DNA of 64,000 nucleotides, taken from an uncultured bacterium (lineage in GTDB: Bacteria > Bacillota > Clostridia > Oscillospirales > CAG-272). Numbering within the stretch: position 1 is the stretch's first letter; each line of letters opens with the position of its first letter. Shown here one piece after another: positions 53,389 through 63,175 of this stretch. The notes beneath the pieces are model-generated. The model did no database searches and was not told the origin of the DNA. It saw only the letters and a program-made list of their open reading frames with translations. The stretch is taken from NCBI GenBank assembly GCA_945920215.1, contig CAMEJM010000005.1:43997-107996 (forward strand). The letters run 5' to 3'. The translations under genes and the position numbers were made by a program.

Positions 53389-53429
53389 AAAGGCGAGGGT
53401 CTGCCTGCAAGACCCTCGCCTTTCTTTTT
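53389..53429 (+). terminator. Terminator after rplL
   Basis: Stem AAAGGCGAGGGTC / GACCCTCGCCTTT (53389-53401 / 53411-53423) with a 9-base loop, then CTTTTTG. Confidence 0.93.
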
Positions 53430-53475
53430 GCTTTTTTGTGAAACGGAAAGAGAAAAAACGGTGCTGGCTGCGCTG

Positions 53476-53979
53476 TCACAGCACCCGCTTCCATGTCCGG
53501 GCTGCCTTGGGGTTGTCGGGCAGGACGGTGTAAACCACGGTGGAGCCGAAAAGCATCACGGCGGCGTCCCCCACGGCGCTGCTGTCCGCCCCTTCAAGAG
53601 AGGACAGCATGGCAAGGCGGGTGCGCACGATCCCTACGATTTCATATGCCGCGTCGCGGTCGGGGCATTCAAAAACTCCCATCTCATAAATGTAATCGGG
53701 CGAGGTGCCGAGGAACAAGGCGAACCGCAGCACATCCTCGCGGTCGTCGCTTTGATCGGGGCGGGCATAGAGCGCCGCGTACAGCTCCGGCGGCAGGTAT
53801 TCCGCGCGGGAAATATCCGCCGTACTGTCATACATTCTGCCTGCGGGCAACGGATAAAGATGCGCGAACTCCCGCATGGCGTCCCACGGGCTTTTTGTCC
53901 GCCCGCATCCGACCAAGCAGCCGAGGCACATCGCAAGAACAACTACCAGCGCCGTGAATGCCGCCGCACGTCTGTGCAT
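53476..53979 (-). CDS. DUF4358-type lipoprotein
   Basis: 167 residues from ATG 53979, with GAGGGGGTGAGG upstream; GTG 53988 is an alternative. Lipoprotein signal MHRRAAAFTALVVVLAMCLGCLVGCG, lipobox LVGC|G. The mature protein has YPLPAGRMYDSTADISRAEYLPPELYAALYA, LGTSPDYIYEMGVFECPDRDAAYEIVGIVRTRLAML: the pattern of DUF4358 proteins of Clostridia, found as a conserved small lipoprotein. Function unknown. Convergent to rplL. Confidence 0.85.
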   Translation of the reverse strand: MHRRAAAFTALVVVLAMCLGCLVGCGRTKSPWDAMREFAHLYPLPAGRMYDSTADISRAEYLPPELYAALYARPDQSDDREDVLRFALFLGTSPDYIYEMGVFECPDRDAAYEIVGIVRTRLAMLSSLEGADSSAVGDAAVMLFGSTVVYTVLPDNPKAARTWKRVL

Positions 53980-54207
53980 TCCCCTCACCCCCTCTCCCTT
54001 TACTCTATGCCCGCCCGCGCCCTCTTATGCCGTAGCCTCGGCTCCCCCGCGGGGTTCTTTTGTTCATGGCTTCACCGTTTCCGAACCGCGCATCTGCCGC
54101 TCTCTTTGACAGCAACAAAAATCCACCCTGCTGCGGCAAGGTGGATTTGTTTGATTTTCGGAAAAGGCGCAAGGGGAACCGGGGGCGCCACGCGCCCGCA
54201 GCGCTTT

Positions 54208-56835
54208 TTACAGCTTCGCAAGCGCGGCTTTCAGTTGTTCGAGCGTCTCCTTATACTTGGCGAGCTTCGCGCGCTCCCCGTCCACAACGGCGGCGGGCGC
54301 CTTGGAAACAAAGCCTTCATTGGAGAGTTTCTTCTCCACGCGCTCGATCTCCCCTTGAATACGGACCTCCTCCGCCTGCATCCGGGCGCGCTCCTTTTCA
54401 AGGTCAACCAAGTCTCCCATGGGGATACAGATGGTAGCGGCGTCTGTGACAATGCTCACCGCATTCTCCCCGTCATAGTGATCCACAATATGCAGGCTCT
54501 GCGCGGACGCCAGCTTCTCAAAGAAAGGCGCGGCGGCGGTAAATGCTTCCGCATACTTGGTGCTCACGTAGAGGTTTGCGCGGCGGGAGGGCGGTACGTT
54601 CATCTCGGCGCGGCGGTTACGGATCGCGCGGATGGCGCCGATGATACGTTCCATATCCTCTTCCTCCTCCTTGAACGTCAGTTTTTCGTCATACGCGGGG
54701 AAAGCGGAAATCATGATGGACTCATCCGTGTGCGGCAGCGCCCCGTATATTTCCTCGGTAATAAACGGCATATAGGGGTGCAGCAGTTTGAGGATTCCCG
54801 TCAGGCACCAGACCAGCACCCGGCGCGCCGTGCCCGCCTCTTTCGACTCGCGGTTGAACAAACGGCTCTTGGCAAGTTCAATGTACCAGTCGCAGAACGT
54901 GTCCCAAACGAAATCGTAAATCTCCGAGAGGGCAACCCCCACCTCGTAATGATCGAGGTTGTCGCATACGCTGCGGGTCAGGTCATTGAAGCGGGAAACA
55001 ATCCACTTGTCCTCGGTTGCCATTTCGGCGATTGGCGGCAAAGCGGTCTCCTCGTCGTCGTCCGCGAGGTTCATCAGCACGAAACGGGAGGCGTTCCACA
55101 GTTTATTTGCAAAGTTACGCGCCGCTTCGATCTTCTCGTCCGAGAAGCGCATATCGTTGCCGGGCGCGTTGCCGGACGCGAGGGCAAAGCGCAACGCGTC
55201 CGCGCCGTACTTGTCGATGATTTCCAAGGGGTCGATGCCGTTGCCGAGGGATTTGGACATCTTGCGCCCCTGCGCGTCACGCACCAAGCCGTGAATGAAC
55301 ACGGTGGAGAACGGCGCTTTCCCGGTATGCTCCAGACCGGAGAAAATCATACGGGAAACCCAGAACGAAATAATGTCGTAGCCCGTCACCAGCGTGCTGG
55401 TCGGGTAGTATCTGCGCAAATCCTCGGTATCGTCCGGCCAGCCGAGGGTCGAGAACGGCCACAGAGCCGAAGAAAACCACGTGTCCAGCACATCGGATTC
55501 CTGCCGCATCGGCTTGCCGCACTTCGGGCAGACGGCGCTTGCCTCCTTGGTCACAACGGTCTCGCCGCACTCGTCGCAGTAGAACGCGGGGATGCGGTGT
55601 CCCCACCAAAGCTGGCGGGAAATGCACCAGTCGTGCAGGTTCTCCATCCACACGGTATAGTTGCGGGTGAAGCGTTCGGGAATGAAGCGGATGTCGCCGC
55701 GGCGCACCGCGTCAAGCGACGGCTGGATCATGGGTCCCATTTTTACGAACCACTGGTCGGAGGTCATCGGCTCCACCGTGGTCTTGCAGCGGTAACAGGT
55801 GCCGACGTTGTGGCTGTGCGGCTCCACCGACAGAAGATACCCTTGCGCTTCCAGATCCGCCACCAGAGCCTTGCGGCAGGCATATCTGTCCATGCCCTCG
55901 TACTTGCCCGCAAAGCGGTTCATGGTCGCGTCGTCGTTCATGACCTTGATCTGCGCGAGGTTGTGCCGCTGTCCCACCAAAAAGTCGTTGGGGTCGTGCG
56001 CGGGAGTGATCTTCACGCAGCCGGTACCGAAGCCGATTTCCACATACTCGTCGGCAATCACGGGAATCTCACGCCCCACGATCGGCAGGATCAGAGTCTT
56101 GCCGACCAGGTCGCGGTAACGCTCGTCCTCCGGGTTGACCGCCACGGCGGTATCGCCGAACATGGTCTCCGGGCGGGTGGTGGCAATCTCCACATAGCCG
56201 TCGCTGTCCTTGATGGGATAACGGATATGCCAGAAATTCCCCGCCTGCTCCTCATACTCCACCTCTGCGTCGGAAAGCGCCGTCTTGCAGTGCGGGCACC
56301 AGTTGATGATGCGGTTGCCGCGGTAAATCAGACCCTTGTCATACAGGTTGACGAACACTTCCTTGACCGCGCGGGAGCACCCCTCGTCCATCGTGAAGCG
56401 TTCCCTCGTCCAGTCGCAGGAGCTGCCGAGTTTTTTGAGCTGGGAGATGATTCTCTGCCCGTATTTCTTCTTCCAGTCCCACACGCGCTCCAAGAACTTT
56501 TCGCGCCCGAGGTCATAACGGGTCAGCCCCTCGTTGACCCGCAGCTGCTCCTCCACCTTGATCTGGGTGGCAATGCCCGCGTGGTCGGTGCCGGGCACCC
56601 ACAGGGTGTTGTAGCCCTGCATACGCTTGTAACGCACCAGAATATCCTGTAAGGTCTCGTCCAGCGCGTGCCCCATATGCAGCTGCCCCGTGACGTTGGG
56701 GGGCGGAATCACAATGGAGAACGTCGGTCCCTCTTTCTTGGGGTCGGGGGTAAAATACCCGCGCTCGCACCAACGCTCGTAAATCTTGTCCTCGAATTCC
56801 TTGGGGGCATAGGTTTTCGGAAGCTCTGCTCTCAT
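54208..56835 (-). CDS. valS: Valyl-tRNA synthetase
   Basis: 875 residues. Class I synthetase with an editing domain. HIGH motif IPPPNVTGQLHMGHALDETL, DHAGIATQIKVEEQL, WYVKMGPM-type editing region with TRPETMFGDTAVAVNPEDERY, zinc-like CDECGETV and CPKCGKP, and KMSKS in DAQGRKMSKSLGNGIDPLEII. C-terminal anticodon-binding domain and Val-specific coiled coil (LEKERARMQAEEVRIQGEIERVEKKLSNEGFVSKAP). Regulated by the T-box at 56860-57092. A minus-strand unit ending near 54190. Confidence 0.98.
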   Translation of the reverse strand: MRAELPKTYAPKEFEDKIYERWCERGYFTPDPKKEGPTFSIVIPPPNVTGQLHMGHALDETLQDILVRYKRMQGYNTLWVPGTDHAGIATQIKVEEQLRVNEGLTRYDLGREKFLERVWDWKKKYGQRIISQLKKLGSSCDWTRERFTMDEGCSRAVKEVFVNLYDKGLIYRGNRIINWCPHCKTALSDAEVEYEEQAGNFWHIRYPIKDSDGYVEIATTRPETMFGDTAVAVNPEDERYRDLVGKTLILPIVGREIPVIADEYVEIGFGTGCVKITPAHDPNDFLVGQRHNLAQIKVMNDDATMNRFAGKYEGMDRYACRKALVADLEAQGYLLSVEPHSHNVGTCYRCKTTVEPMTSDQWFVKMGPMIQPSLDAVRRGDIRFIPERFTRNYTVWMENLHDWCISRQLWWGHRIPAFYCDECGETVVTKEASAVCPKCGKPMRQESDVLDTWFSSALWPFSTLGWPDDTEDLRRYYPTSTLVTGYDIISFWVSRMIFSGLEHTGKAPFSTVFIHGLVRDAQGRKMSKSLGNGIDPLEIIDKYGADALRFALASGNAPGNDMRFSDEKIEAARNFANKLWNASRFVLMNLADDDEETALPPIAEMATEDKWIVSRFNDLTRSVCDNLDHYEVGVALSEIYDFVWDTFCDWYIELAKSRLFNRESKEAGTARRVLVWCLTGILKLLHPYMPFITEEIYGALPHTDESIMISAFPAYDEKLTFKEEEEDMERIIGAIRAIRNRRAEMNVPPSRRANLYVSTKYAEAFTAAAPFFEKLASAQSLHIVDHYDGENAVSIVTDAATICIPMGDLVDLEKERARMQAEEVRIQGEIERVEKKLSNEGFVSKAPAAVVDGERAKLAKYKETLEQLKAALAKL

Positions 56836-56859
56836 GCTGTATCCTCTTTTCGTTTTTCC

Positions 56860-57092
56860 AAAATGAAAGCCCTGTGTTCAGAAACACAGGGCGTTTTTAT
56901 CAACGCGGTACCACCTGTTTCACGCACCGCACGGTGCGCCTCACGGAAAGGGTCTACTCAAAGCGGGACAAAACGCCGCTTCTTTCTTCCTCGGCTCGGG
57001 GACGACCTTCACAGGCATTGCCGCACGGACTCTCACCCACCGTCCGCTCTCTTTGGCGCGCGCCGCCGCTACTCCTTCCCGTCATAGCTCTT
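56860..57092 (-). promoter_or_regulatory. T-box riboswitch controlling valS
   Basis: Minus strand has the T-box proper, GGTGGTACCGCGTT (56902-56915), followed by the terminator hairpin GCCCTGTGTT / AACACAGGGC (56869-56892) with a T-rich end (TTTCATTTT). Upstream is stem I with the AGAGAG bulge and a GGTGGGTGAGAGTCC terminal-loop region; the specifier GTC in GAAGGTCGTC reads a valine codon. It senses uncharged tRNA-Val. Confidence 0.93.
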
Positions 57093-57094
57093 CT

Positions 57095-57123
57095 ATTCTA
57101 ATACACCCGCGCCCATTTGTCAA
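57095..57123 (-). promoter_or_regulatory. Promoter for valS
   Basis: Minus strand TTGACA (57118-57123), 17-base spacer, TAGAAT (57095-57100), just upstream of the T-box. Confidence 0.85.
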
Positions 57124-57197
57124 CCCCCGCTCTTTTCCGACCGTCTCCATACGCTTCGGGCTTGCACTTGCCGCCCTCCGCACAGGGCAATTCGCTC

Positions 57198-57226
57198 TTG
57201 CGAAACGCGCCGCTATATAGTATAAT
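57198..57226 (+). promoter_or_regulatory. Promoter for thiI
   Basis: TTGCGA (57198-57203), 17-base spacer, TATAAT (57221-57226). Leaves a leader of about 105 bases before the thiI ATG. Confidence 0.8.
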
Positions 57227-57339
57227 TGTGTCTGTCGGTATCCCGCGCCGCGCGAGAAGAAGCGCCGCGAAAAGCCGCCACGGAGAGATAGCCCGCGGCG
57301 GAACGGTGAATACCGCAAAAAACAGACACCGAGGACACC

Positions 57340-58527
57340 ATGAAAGAAATCATTCTCTGCAAATACGGCGAAATCGTGCTCAAGGGCGCCAACCGCAGCT
57401 GTTTTGAAGCGCAGTTGACCAAAGAGCTGCGCCGCCGCGCCTCCCATTTCGGCGTTTTCAGAATTCATCATGCACAATCTACCATATATATAGAACCGCA
57501 GAACGAACAGGCGGACATTGACGGAATGTTCGAGAGCGCCCGCGACGTGTTCGGCATTGTCGGCGTGACCCGCGCCGCCGTCGCGGAAAAGGATATTGAC
57601 GACATCTGCCGCGTGGCGCGGGAATACCTGCCCACGGCGCTCTCGGGCGTGCGCACGTTCCGCGTGGACGCCAAGCGCTCCGACAAGTCCTTTCCCCTCG
57701 GCTCCCCCGAAATCGCCGCGACGGTCGGCGGGGCGATTCTCTCCTGCGTCCGCGGCATCAAGGTGGATCTGCACAACCCGGAAGCCATGATTCGCGTGGA
57801 GGTACGCGAGAACGGCGCGTATGTGCACGCGGCGCAGGCGCGCGGCGCGGGCGGGCTTCCCCGCGGCAGTGCCGGACGGGGGCTTCTGCTGCTCTCCGGC
57901 GGTATCGACTCTCCCGTCGCCGGCTATATGATGGCGAAGCGCGGCTTGGAAATCGAAGCCGTCCATTTTGAATCCTTCCCCTATACCAGCGAGCGCGCGC
58001 GGGAAAAGGTGTTCACCCTCGGACAGCTGCTCTGCCGCTTTACCTCCCGCCTGCACATCCACGTCATTTCCCTGACCCACGTACAGGAGGAACTTTCCCG
58101 CAAATGCGATGAAGATTATTTCACCCTGCTTCTCCGCATCTTCATGATGCGCCTGTCTCAGCGTTGCGCCGCGCAATACGGCTGCGGCGCGCTCGTCACC
58201 GGGGAAAGTCTCGGGCAGGTCGCCTCCCAGACGCTGGACGCCATCGCGGTCACGGACAGCCAGGCGGGGATCCCCGTGTTCCGCCCCTGTATCGGCATGG
58301 ACAAGGAAGAAATTGTGACGGTAGCGCGCAAAATCGGCACCTTTGACACCTCCATTCTTCCCTTTGAGGATTGCTGCACCGTCTTTACCCCCCGCCACCC
58401 CAAAACGAAACCCGTGCTTGAAAAGGTGCTCGCAGAGCTTGCCAAGGTGGACGCCGAAGCCCTCTTGGAGGAAGCATGGCAGAGTATGTACACCGAAACC
58501 CGCGTCATTTACGACGATTACCGCTGA
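57340..58527 (+). CDS. thiI: tRNA 4-thiouridine synthase ThiI
   Basis: 395 residues. ThiI makes s4U8 in tRNA, and in some bacteria also thiazole sulfur. N-terminal ferredoxin-like domain, THUMP domain (VDAKRSDKSFPLGSPEIAATVGGAI), then the PP-loop GLLLLSGGIDSPVAGYMMAKRGLEIEAVHF and the signature GALVTGESLGQVASQT. No rhodanese domain, as usual for Firmicutes. Sulfur would come from a cysteine desulfurase (one is at 11244). HD-domain gene follows after 11 bases. Confidence 0.96.
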   Translation: MKEIILCKYGEIVLKGANRSCFEAQLTKELRRRASHFGVFRIHHAQSTIYIEPQNEQADIDGMFESARDVFGIVGVTRAAVAEKDIDDICRVAREYLPTALSGVRTFRVDAKRSDKSFPLGSPEIAATVGGAILSCVRGIKVDLHNPEAMIRVEVRENGAYVHAAQARGAGGLPRGSAGRGLLLLSGGIDSPVAGYMMAKRGLEIEAVHFESFPYTSERAREKVFTLGQLLCRFTSRLHIHVISLTHVQEELSRKCDEDYFTLLLRIFMMRLSQRCAAQYGCGALVTGESLGQVASQTLDAIAVTDSQAGIPVFRPCIGMDKEEIVTVARKIGTFDTSILPFEDCCTVFTPRHPKTKPVLEKVLAELAKVDAEALLEEAWQSMYTETRVIYDDYR

Positions 58528-58538
58528 AAGGATATACC

Positions 58539-59144
58539 ATGACGAACAAGGAAAAATTCATTGACCTCTATTCCCGTGTCATCACCCGCGAGGGCTCGCA
58601 GGAGCTGCTCGCCTACCTGACGGGTCCCTCCTCCGATTTCTTCACCGCCCCCGCCTCCACCCGTTACCACTCCGCCTATGAGGGAGGGCTTCTCGACCAT
58701 TCCCTCAACGTCTACGAGTGCCTCAAAGACTATCTCGAACGGAACAAGGTCAAGGACGAGTTCGGGCTTTCCTATTCCGACGAGTCCATCGCCATCGTTT
58801 CCCTGCTCCACGACCTGTGCAAGGTCAACGTCTACCGCGTTTCCACCCGGAACGTCAAGGACCCCGTGACCGGGCAGTGGAAACCCATGCCCTACTATGA
58901 GTTTGACGATAAACTCCCCTACGGGCACGGCGAGAAATCCGTGTATATCATCTCCGGCTATATGAAGCTCACCCGTGAGGAGGCGTTTGCCATCCGCTAC
59001 CACATGGGCTTCTCCAACGAGGATGACCCGAGAAACGTCGGCGCCGCCTTTGAACAGTTCCCCCTCGCCCTCGCGCTCTCGATAGCCGACACCGAGGCAA
59101 CCTATTTTATCGAAGCAAAGCGGGAGAAAGAAGCGCGTCAGTAA
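58539..59144 (+). CDS. HD-domain protein of unknown substrate
   Basis: 201 residues from ATG 58539, with AAAGGATA upstream; overlaps no other gene. HD-fold metal ligands: STRYHSAYEGGLLDHSLNVYE (first His), SLLHDLCKV (His-Asp), GHGEKSVYIISGYM and AIRYHMG (later His), ALSIADTEATYFIE (Asp). This is the minimal metal-dependent phosphohydrolase pattern, not attached to a GD domain. Its start resembles clostridial hydrolases downstream of thiI. Substrate unknown; it probably shares a transcript with thiI. Confidence 0.85.
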   Translation: MTNKEKFIDLYSRVITREGSQELLAYLTGPSSDFFTAPASTRYHSAYEGGLLDHSLNVYECLKDYLERNKVKDEFGLSYSDESIAIVSLLHDLCKVNVYRVSTRNVKDPVTGQWKPMPYYEFDDKLPYGHGEKSVYIISGYMKLTREEAFAIRYHMGFSNEDDPRNVGAAFEQFPLALALSIADTEATYFIEAKREKEARQ

Positions 59145-59194
59145 CAAATCCCGTTTCCCGCTCTCATTTGGGAAACCATCCGAAGCACAGCAAA

Positions 59195-59220
59195 AGGGCA
59201 CCCGCCGCGGCGGGTGCCCT
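59195..59220. terminator. Bidirectional terminator between the HD gene and groEL
   Basis: Near-perfect 11-base stem AGGGCACCCGC / GCGGGTGCCCT (59195-59205 / 59210-59220) with a 4-base loop. Plus strand continues CTCTGTTTGATTT; minus strand continues TTTTGCTG. Confidence 0.82.
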
Positions 59221-59264
59221 CTCTGTTTGATTTGATTGTTACCTGACGTATCCGGCAGACGGTA

Positions 59265-61203
<1,939 letters not shown>

Positions 61204-61253
61204 CTATCATCCTTTCATAAAGATACCTGCCAGGGGCATCTGTAATAACTGCT

Positions 61254-61280
61254 TTAGCACTCTTTGCTTTTGAGTGCTAA
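61254..61280 (-). promoter_or_regulatory. CIRCE element (HrcA operator)
   Basis: TTAGCACTC-N9-GAGTGCTAA, both arms perfect. It lies between the -10 box and groES, as in other groESL operons; heat-shock control by HrcA is inferred. Confidence 0.97.
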
Positions 61281-61283
61281 CCC

Positions 61284-61312
61284 ATTTTACACTCCCTCCC
61301 AAGCATAGTCAA
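61284..61312 (-). promoter_or_regulatory. Promoter for groESL
   Basis: Minus strand TTGACT (61307-61312), 17-base spacer, TAAAAT (61284-61289), adjacent to CIRCE. Confidence 0.85.
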
Positions 61313-61377
61313 TAGGCATTTCCTATTATTCACATTTTATTAACAATATGGAAAAATCCTGTCAAAATCATTAGCAG

Positions 61378-62106
61378 TCAACTCAGTTCACTGCGCAAAA
61401 AAGCCAATATTTTCTTTTCTTCGCGGGACACCTTGACCTGCGTCAGCCCCAGCAGATCCGCCGTCTGCTGCTGTGAAAGGTCGCGGTAATACCGCAGCAG
61501 AATGATTTTACGCCGCAGGGGCGGCAGCTTTTCGATGGACATGGAAAGCGCCAGCCGGTCGAAGAGCTTTTCGCACGCCTCGCTGTCGCCGAGCGCGGCG
61601 CCGAGGGTGGGGCCGTCCTCCTCGTCCCCGTACAGCGTCTCGGAAAGAGAGCGCACGGGTGCCACGGCGTCCAGCGCCGTCGCCGCTTCCTCGGGGGTCA
61701 CGCCGCAGCGGGCGGCAAGCTCCTCCAGCCGCAGCTCCCGTCCGTCCTTGGTTGCCTCCTCCCGCGCGGCGGCGAGCATGGCGGCAAGCCGCTTCTGCGT
61801 GCGGGAAACCTTAATGGGCCCGTCGTCGCGCAGATGGCGGCGAATCTCCCCGAAAATCAGGGGCACCGCGTAGGTGGAAAAAGCGCACCCGCGCGCGGGG
61901 TCAAAGGTGCGCACCGCCTTGAGCAGACCGATGTTCCCGATCTGTATCAGGTCCTCGAGGTCGGTGCCACGCCCCGTAAAACGCCCGGCAATGCTCCGCA
62001 CCAGCGGCGCATTGATAACAAGCAGCTCCTCCGTTGCGTTTTCGTCCCCGTCAAGGGAACGTAACAGAAGAGCTGTATTGTCTGCATATTTGCTAACCTG
62101 TTCCAT
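61378..62106 (-). CDS. sigF: Sporulation sigma factor SigF
   Basis: 242 residues. Third gene of the spoIIA operon and the first forespore-specific sigma factor. Region 2 DLIQIGNIGLLKAVRTFDPARGCAFSTYAVPLIFGEIRRHLRDDGPIKVSR is characteristic of SigF/SigG/SigB type, region 4 is LPPLRRKIILLRYYRDLSQQQTADLLGLTQVKVSREEKKILAFLR. Context (spoIIAA, spoIIAB directly upstream) settles it as SigF rather than SigG. 22 bases after spoIIAB. No terminator seen before the groESL promoter. Confidence 0.95.
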   Translation of the reverse strand: MEQVSKYADNTALLLRSLDGDENATEELLVINAPLVRSIAGRFTGRGTDLEDLIQIGNIGLLKAVRTFDPARGCAFSTYAVPLIFGEIRRHLRDDGPIKVSRTQKRLAAMLAAAREEATKDGRELRLEELAARCGVTPEEAATALDAVAPVRSLSETLYGDEEDGPTLGAALGDSEACEKLFDRLALSMSIEKLPPLRRKIILLRYYRDLSQQQTADLLGLTQVKVSREEKKILAFLRSELS

Positions 62107-62128
62107 TCCTAACCTTTCACACAGACGG

Positions 62129-62572
62129 TCAGGAGAGGGTTTTGTATAGGGTAACCTTGGTGCCCGCCCCTACCTCGGAGGAAACCTCTACACGGTCGCA
62201 GAACGCCTCCATGACGGAGAAGCCCATACCGCTGCGGTCCCCCGAATGGTCGGTGGTGAACAACGGCTCCCGCGCCGCCTCCACATCGGCGATTCCCCGC
62301 CCGTGGTCGCGCACGCTGATTTTCAGGCTGCGGTCTGCGTAGAGTGTAACCGCTATGTAAAGGAGCTCCTCTCCCGGCTTCTCCGGGGAACCGTAACCGT
62401 GCACAATGGCATTGGTGACCGCCTCGGAGAGCGCGCAGCGGATATCTCCGAGCTCCGCCATCGTCGGATTGAGGCAGGAAACCATCGCACAGACTATGGA
62501 GCGCGCCATGCGCTCGTTCTCACTGATTGCCGGTATCACCAGCTTCATGGTGTTGACATACGCGCGTCTCAT
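62129..62572 (-). CDS. spoIIAB: Anti-sigma F factor SpoIIAB
   Basis: 147 residues. Serine kinase of the GHKL type that binds SigF and phosphorylates SpoIIAA. Conserved N box CALSEAVTNAIVHGYG, DHGRGIAD (G1 box) and SGDRSGMGFSVMEAFCDRVEV (G2-like), with PTMAELGDIR. Start overlaps spoIIAA stop (ATGA). An in-frame ATG at residue 9 (MKLVIPAISENERMAR) aligns with typical family starts. Confidence 0.96.
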   Translation of the reverse strand: MRRAYVNTMKLVIPAISENERMARSIVCAMVSCLNPTMAELGDIRCALSEAVTNAIVHGYGSPEKPGEELLYIAVTLYADRSLKISVRDHGRGIADVEAAREPLFTTDHSGDRSGMGFSVMEAFCDRVEVSSEVGAGTKVTLYKTLS

Positions 62573-62913
62573 ACTGCTTCCTCCTCATCCTCCACGATCA
62601 GTCCCTGCAAGCGGTTTGCCCCGGCGAGGGAAAGAATGGTGCGAATCCGTTCTCCCACATGCACCAAGCGCATTTCGCAGGCAAGCTCCCGCGCTACGTT
62701 CAGGCGGCCGAGAATCAGCCCCAACCCGCTGGAATCCATGAACGAAACGTGCTCCAGCGAAAGCAGAAACAGCCGCGGGCGGTGCATGAACAGCTCTGTG
62801 TCGAGCTTTTCGCGCAGGGCGCGCGCGCTGTGATGATCCACCTCTCCGCACAGCGCGCATTCCAGCACGCCGCTCTGAAGGCGGGTTTTGATAAAAGCGG
62901 TTTCTTGTAACAT
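62569..62913 (-). CDS. spoIIAA: Anti-anti-sigma F factor SpoIIAA
   Basis: 114 residues. STAS domain with the phosphorylatable Ser in HVSFMDSSGLGLILGRL. GVLECALCGEVDHHSARALREKLD is the N-terminal STAS strand-helix unit, LVHVGERIRTILSLAGANRL the C-terminal one. First gene of the spoIIA operon; AAAGGAAA 9 bases upstream of ATG 62913. Confidence 0.96.
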   Translation of the reverse strand: MLQETAFIKTRLQSGVLECALCGEVDHHSARALREKLDTELFMHRPRLFLLSLEHVSFMDSSGLGLILGRLNVARELACEMRLVHVGERIRTILSLAGANRLQGLIVEDEEEAV

Positions 62914-62945
62914 ATCCCATTTTCCTTTCCGTGTTTTTCATCTGC

Positions 62946-62978
62946 ATTATAAGCGCGTCCGCGCGCGAATGCTGTCAA
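62946..62978 (-). promoter_or_regulatory. Long-spacer promoter candidate for the spoIIA operon
   Basis: Minus strand TTGACA (62973-62978), 21-base spacer, TATAAT (62946-62951). The TGTCAAA over the -35 (62973-62979) is one base off the Spo0A box TGTCGAA. Spacing is too long for unaided sigma-A but fits a Spo0A-activated promoter of spoIIG type. Confidence 0.6.
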
Positions 62979-62989
62979 AGCGTCGTACC

Positions 62990-63021
62990 AAAATAAAAAA
63001 TGGCGCCGCCCCGTCGGCGCC
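62990..63021 (-). terminator. Terminator-like hairpin upstream of the spoIIA promoter
   Basis: Minus-strand stem GGCGCCG / CGGCGCC (63015-63021 / 63002-63008) with a 6-base loop, followed by ATTTTTTATTTT. It ends transcription just before the spoIIA promoter. Confidence 0.8.
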
Positions 63022-63129
63022 GCCCGAAAACCGTCTGAAATACAATTGTAAAACGCCAAAAATCCCCCCCCCTTTCCGATCACACCCCGACCGCCGCATG
63101 GCTGCCGCTGCGTCATAACCGCCGCAACA

Positions 63130-63160
63130 GGAAAACGGCGCCGCAGTCATGCGGCGCCGT
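63130..63160 (-). terminator. Terminator after the LRR protein gene
   Basis: Perfect 11-base stem ACGGCGCCGCA / TGCGGCGCCGT (63150-63160 / 63135-63145) with loop TGAC, then TTTC. It lies 16 bases after the stop. Confidence 0.8.
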
Positions 63161-63175
63161 CTCGGCGTTATATCA

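Noticed and set aside
53428..56652. A 1074-codon plus-strand open frame
   Set aside because: It is antisense to valS and runs through rRNA-like Arg/His/Gly-rich composition. Long antisense frames arise from the GC-rich codon bias; valS on the other strand has full motifs.
61313..61377. Second groESL promoter (TTGACA at 61360-61365)
   Set aside because: The -35 is perfect but the hexamer 17 bases on is TAATAA (three matches), so it is too weak to list next to the good promoter at 61284-61312.
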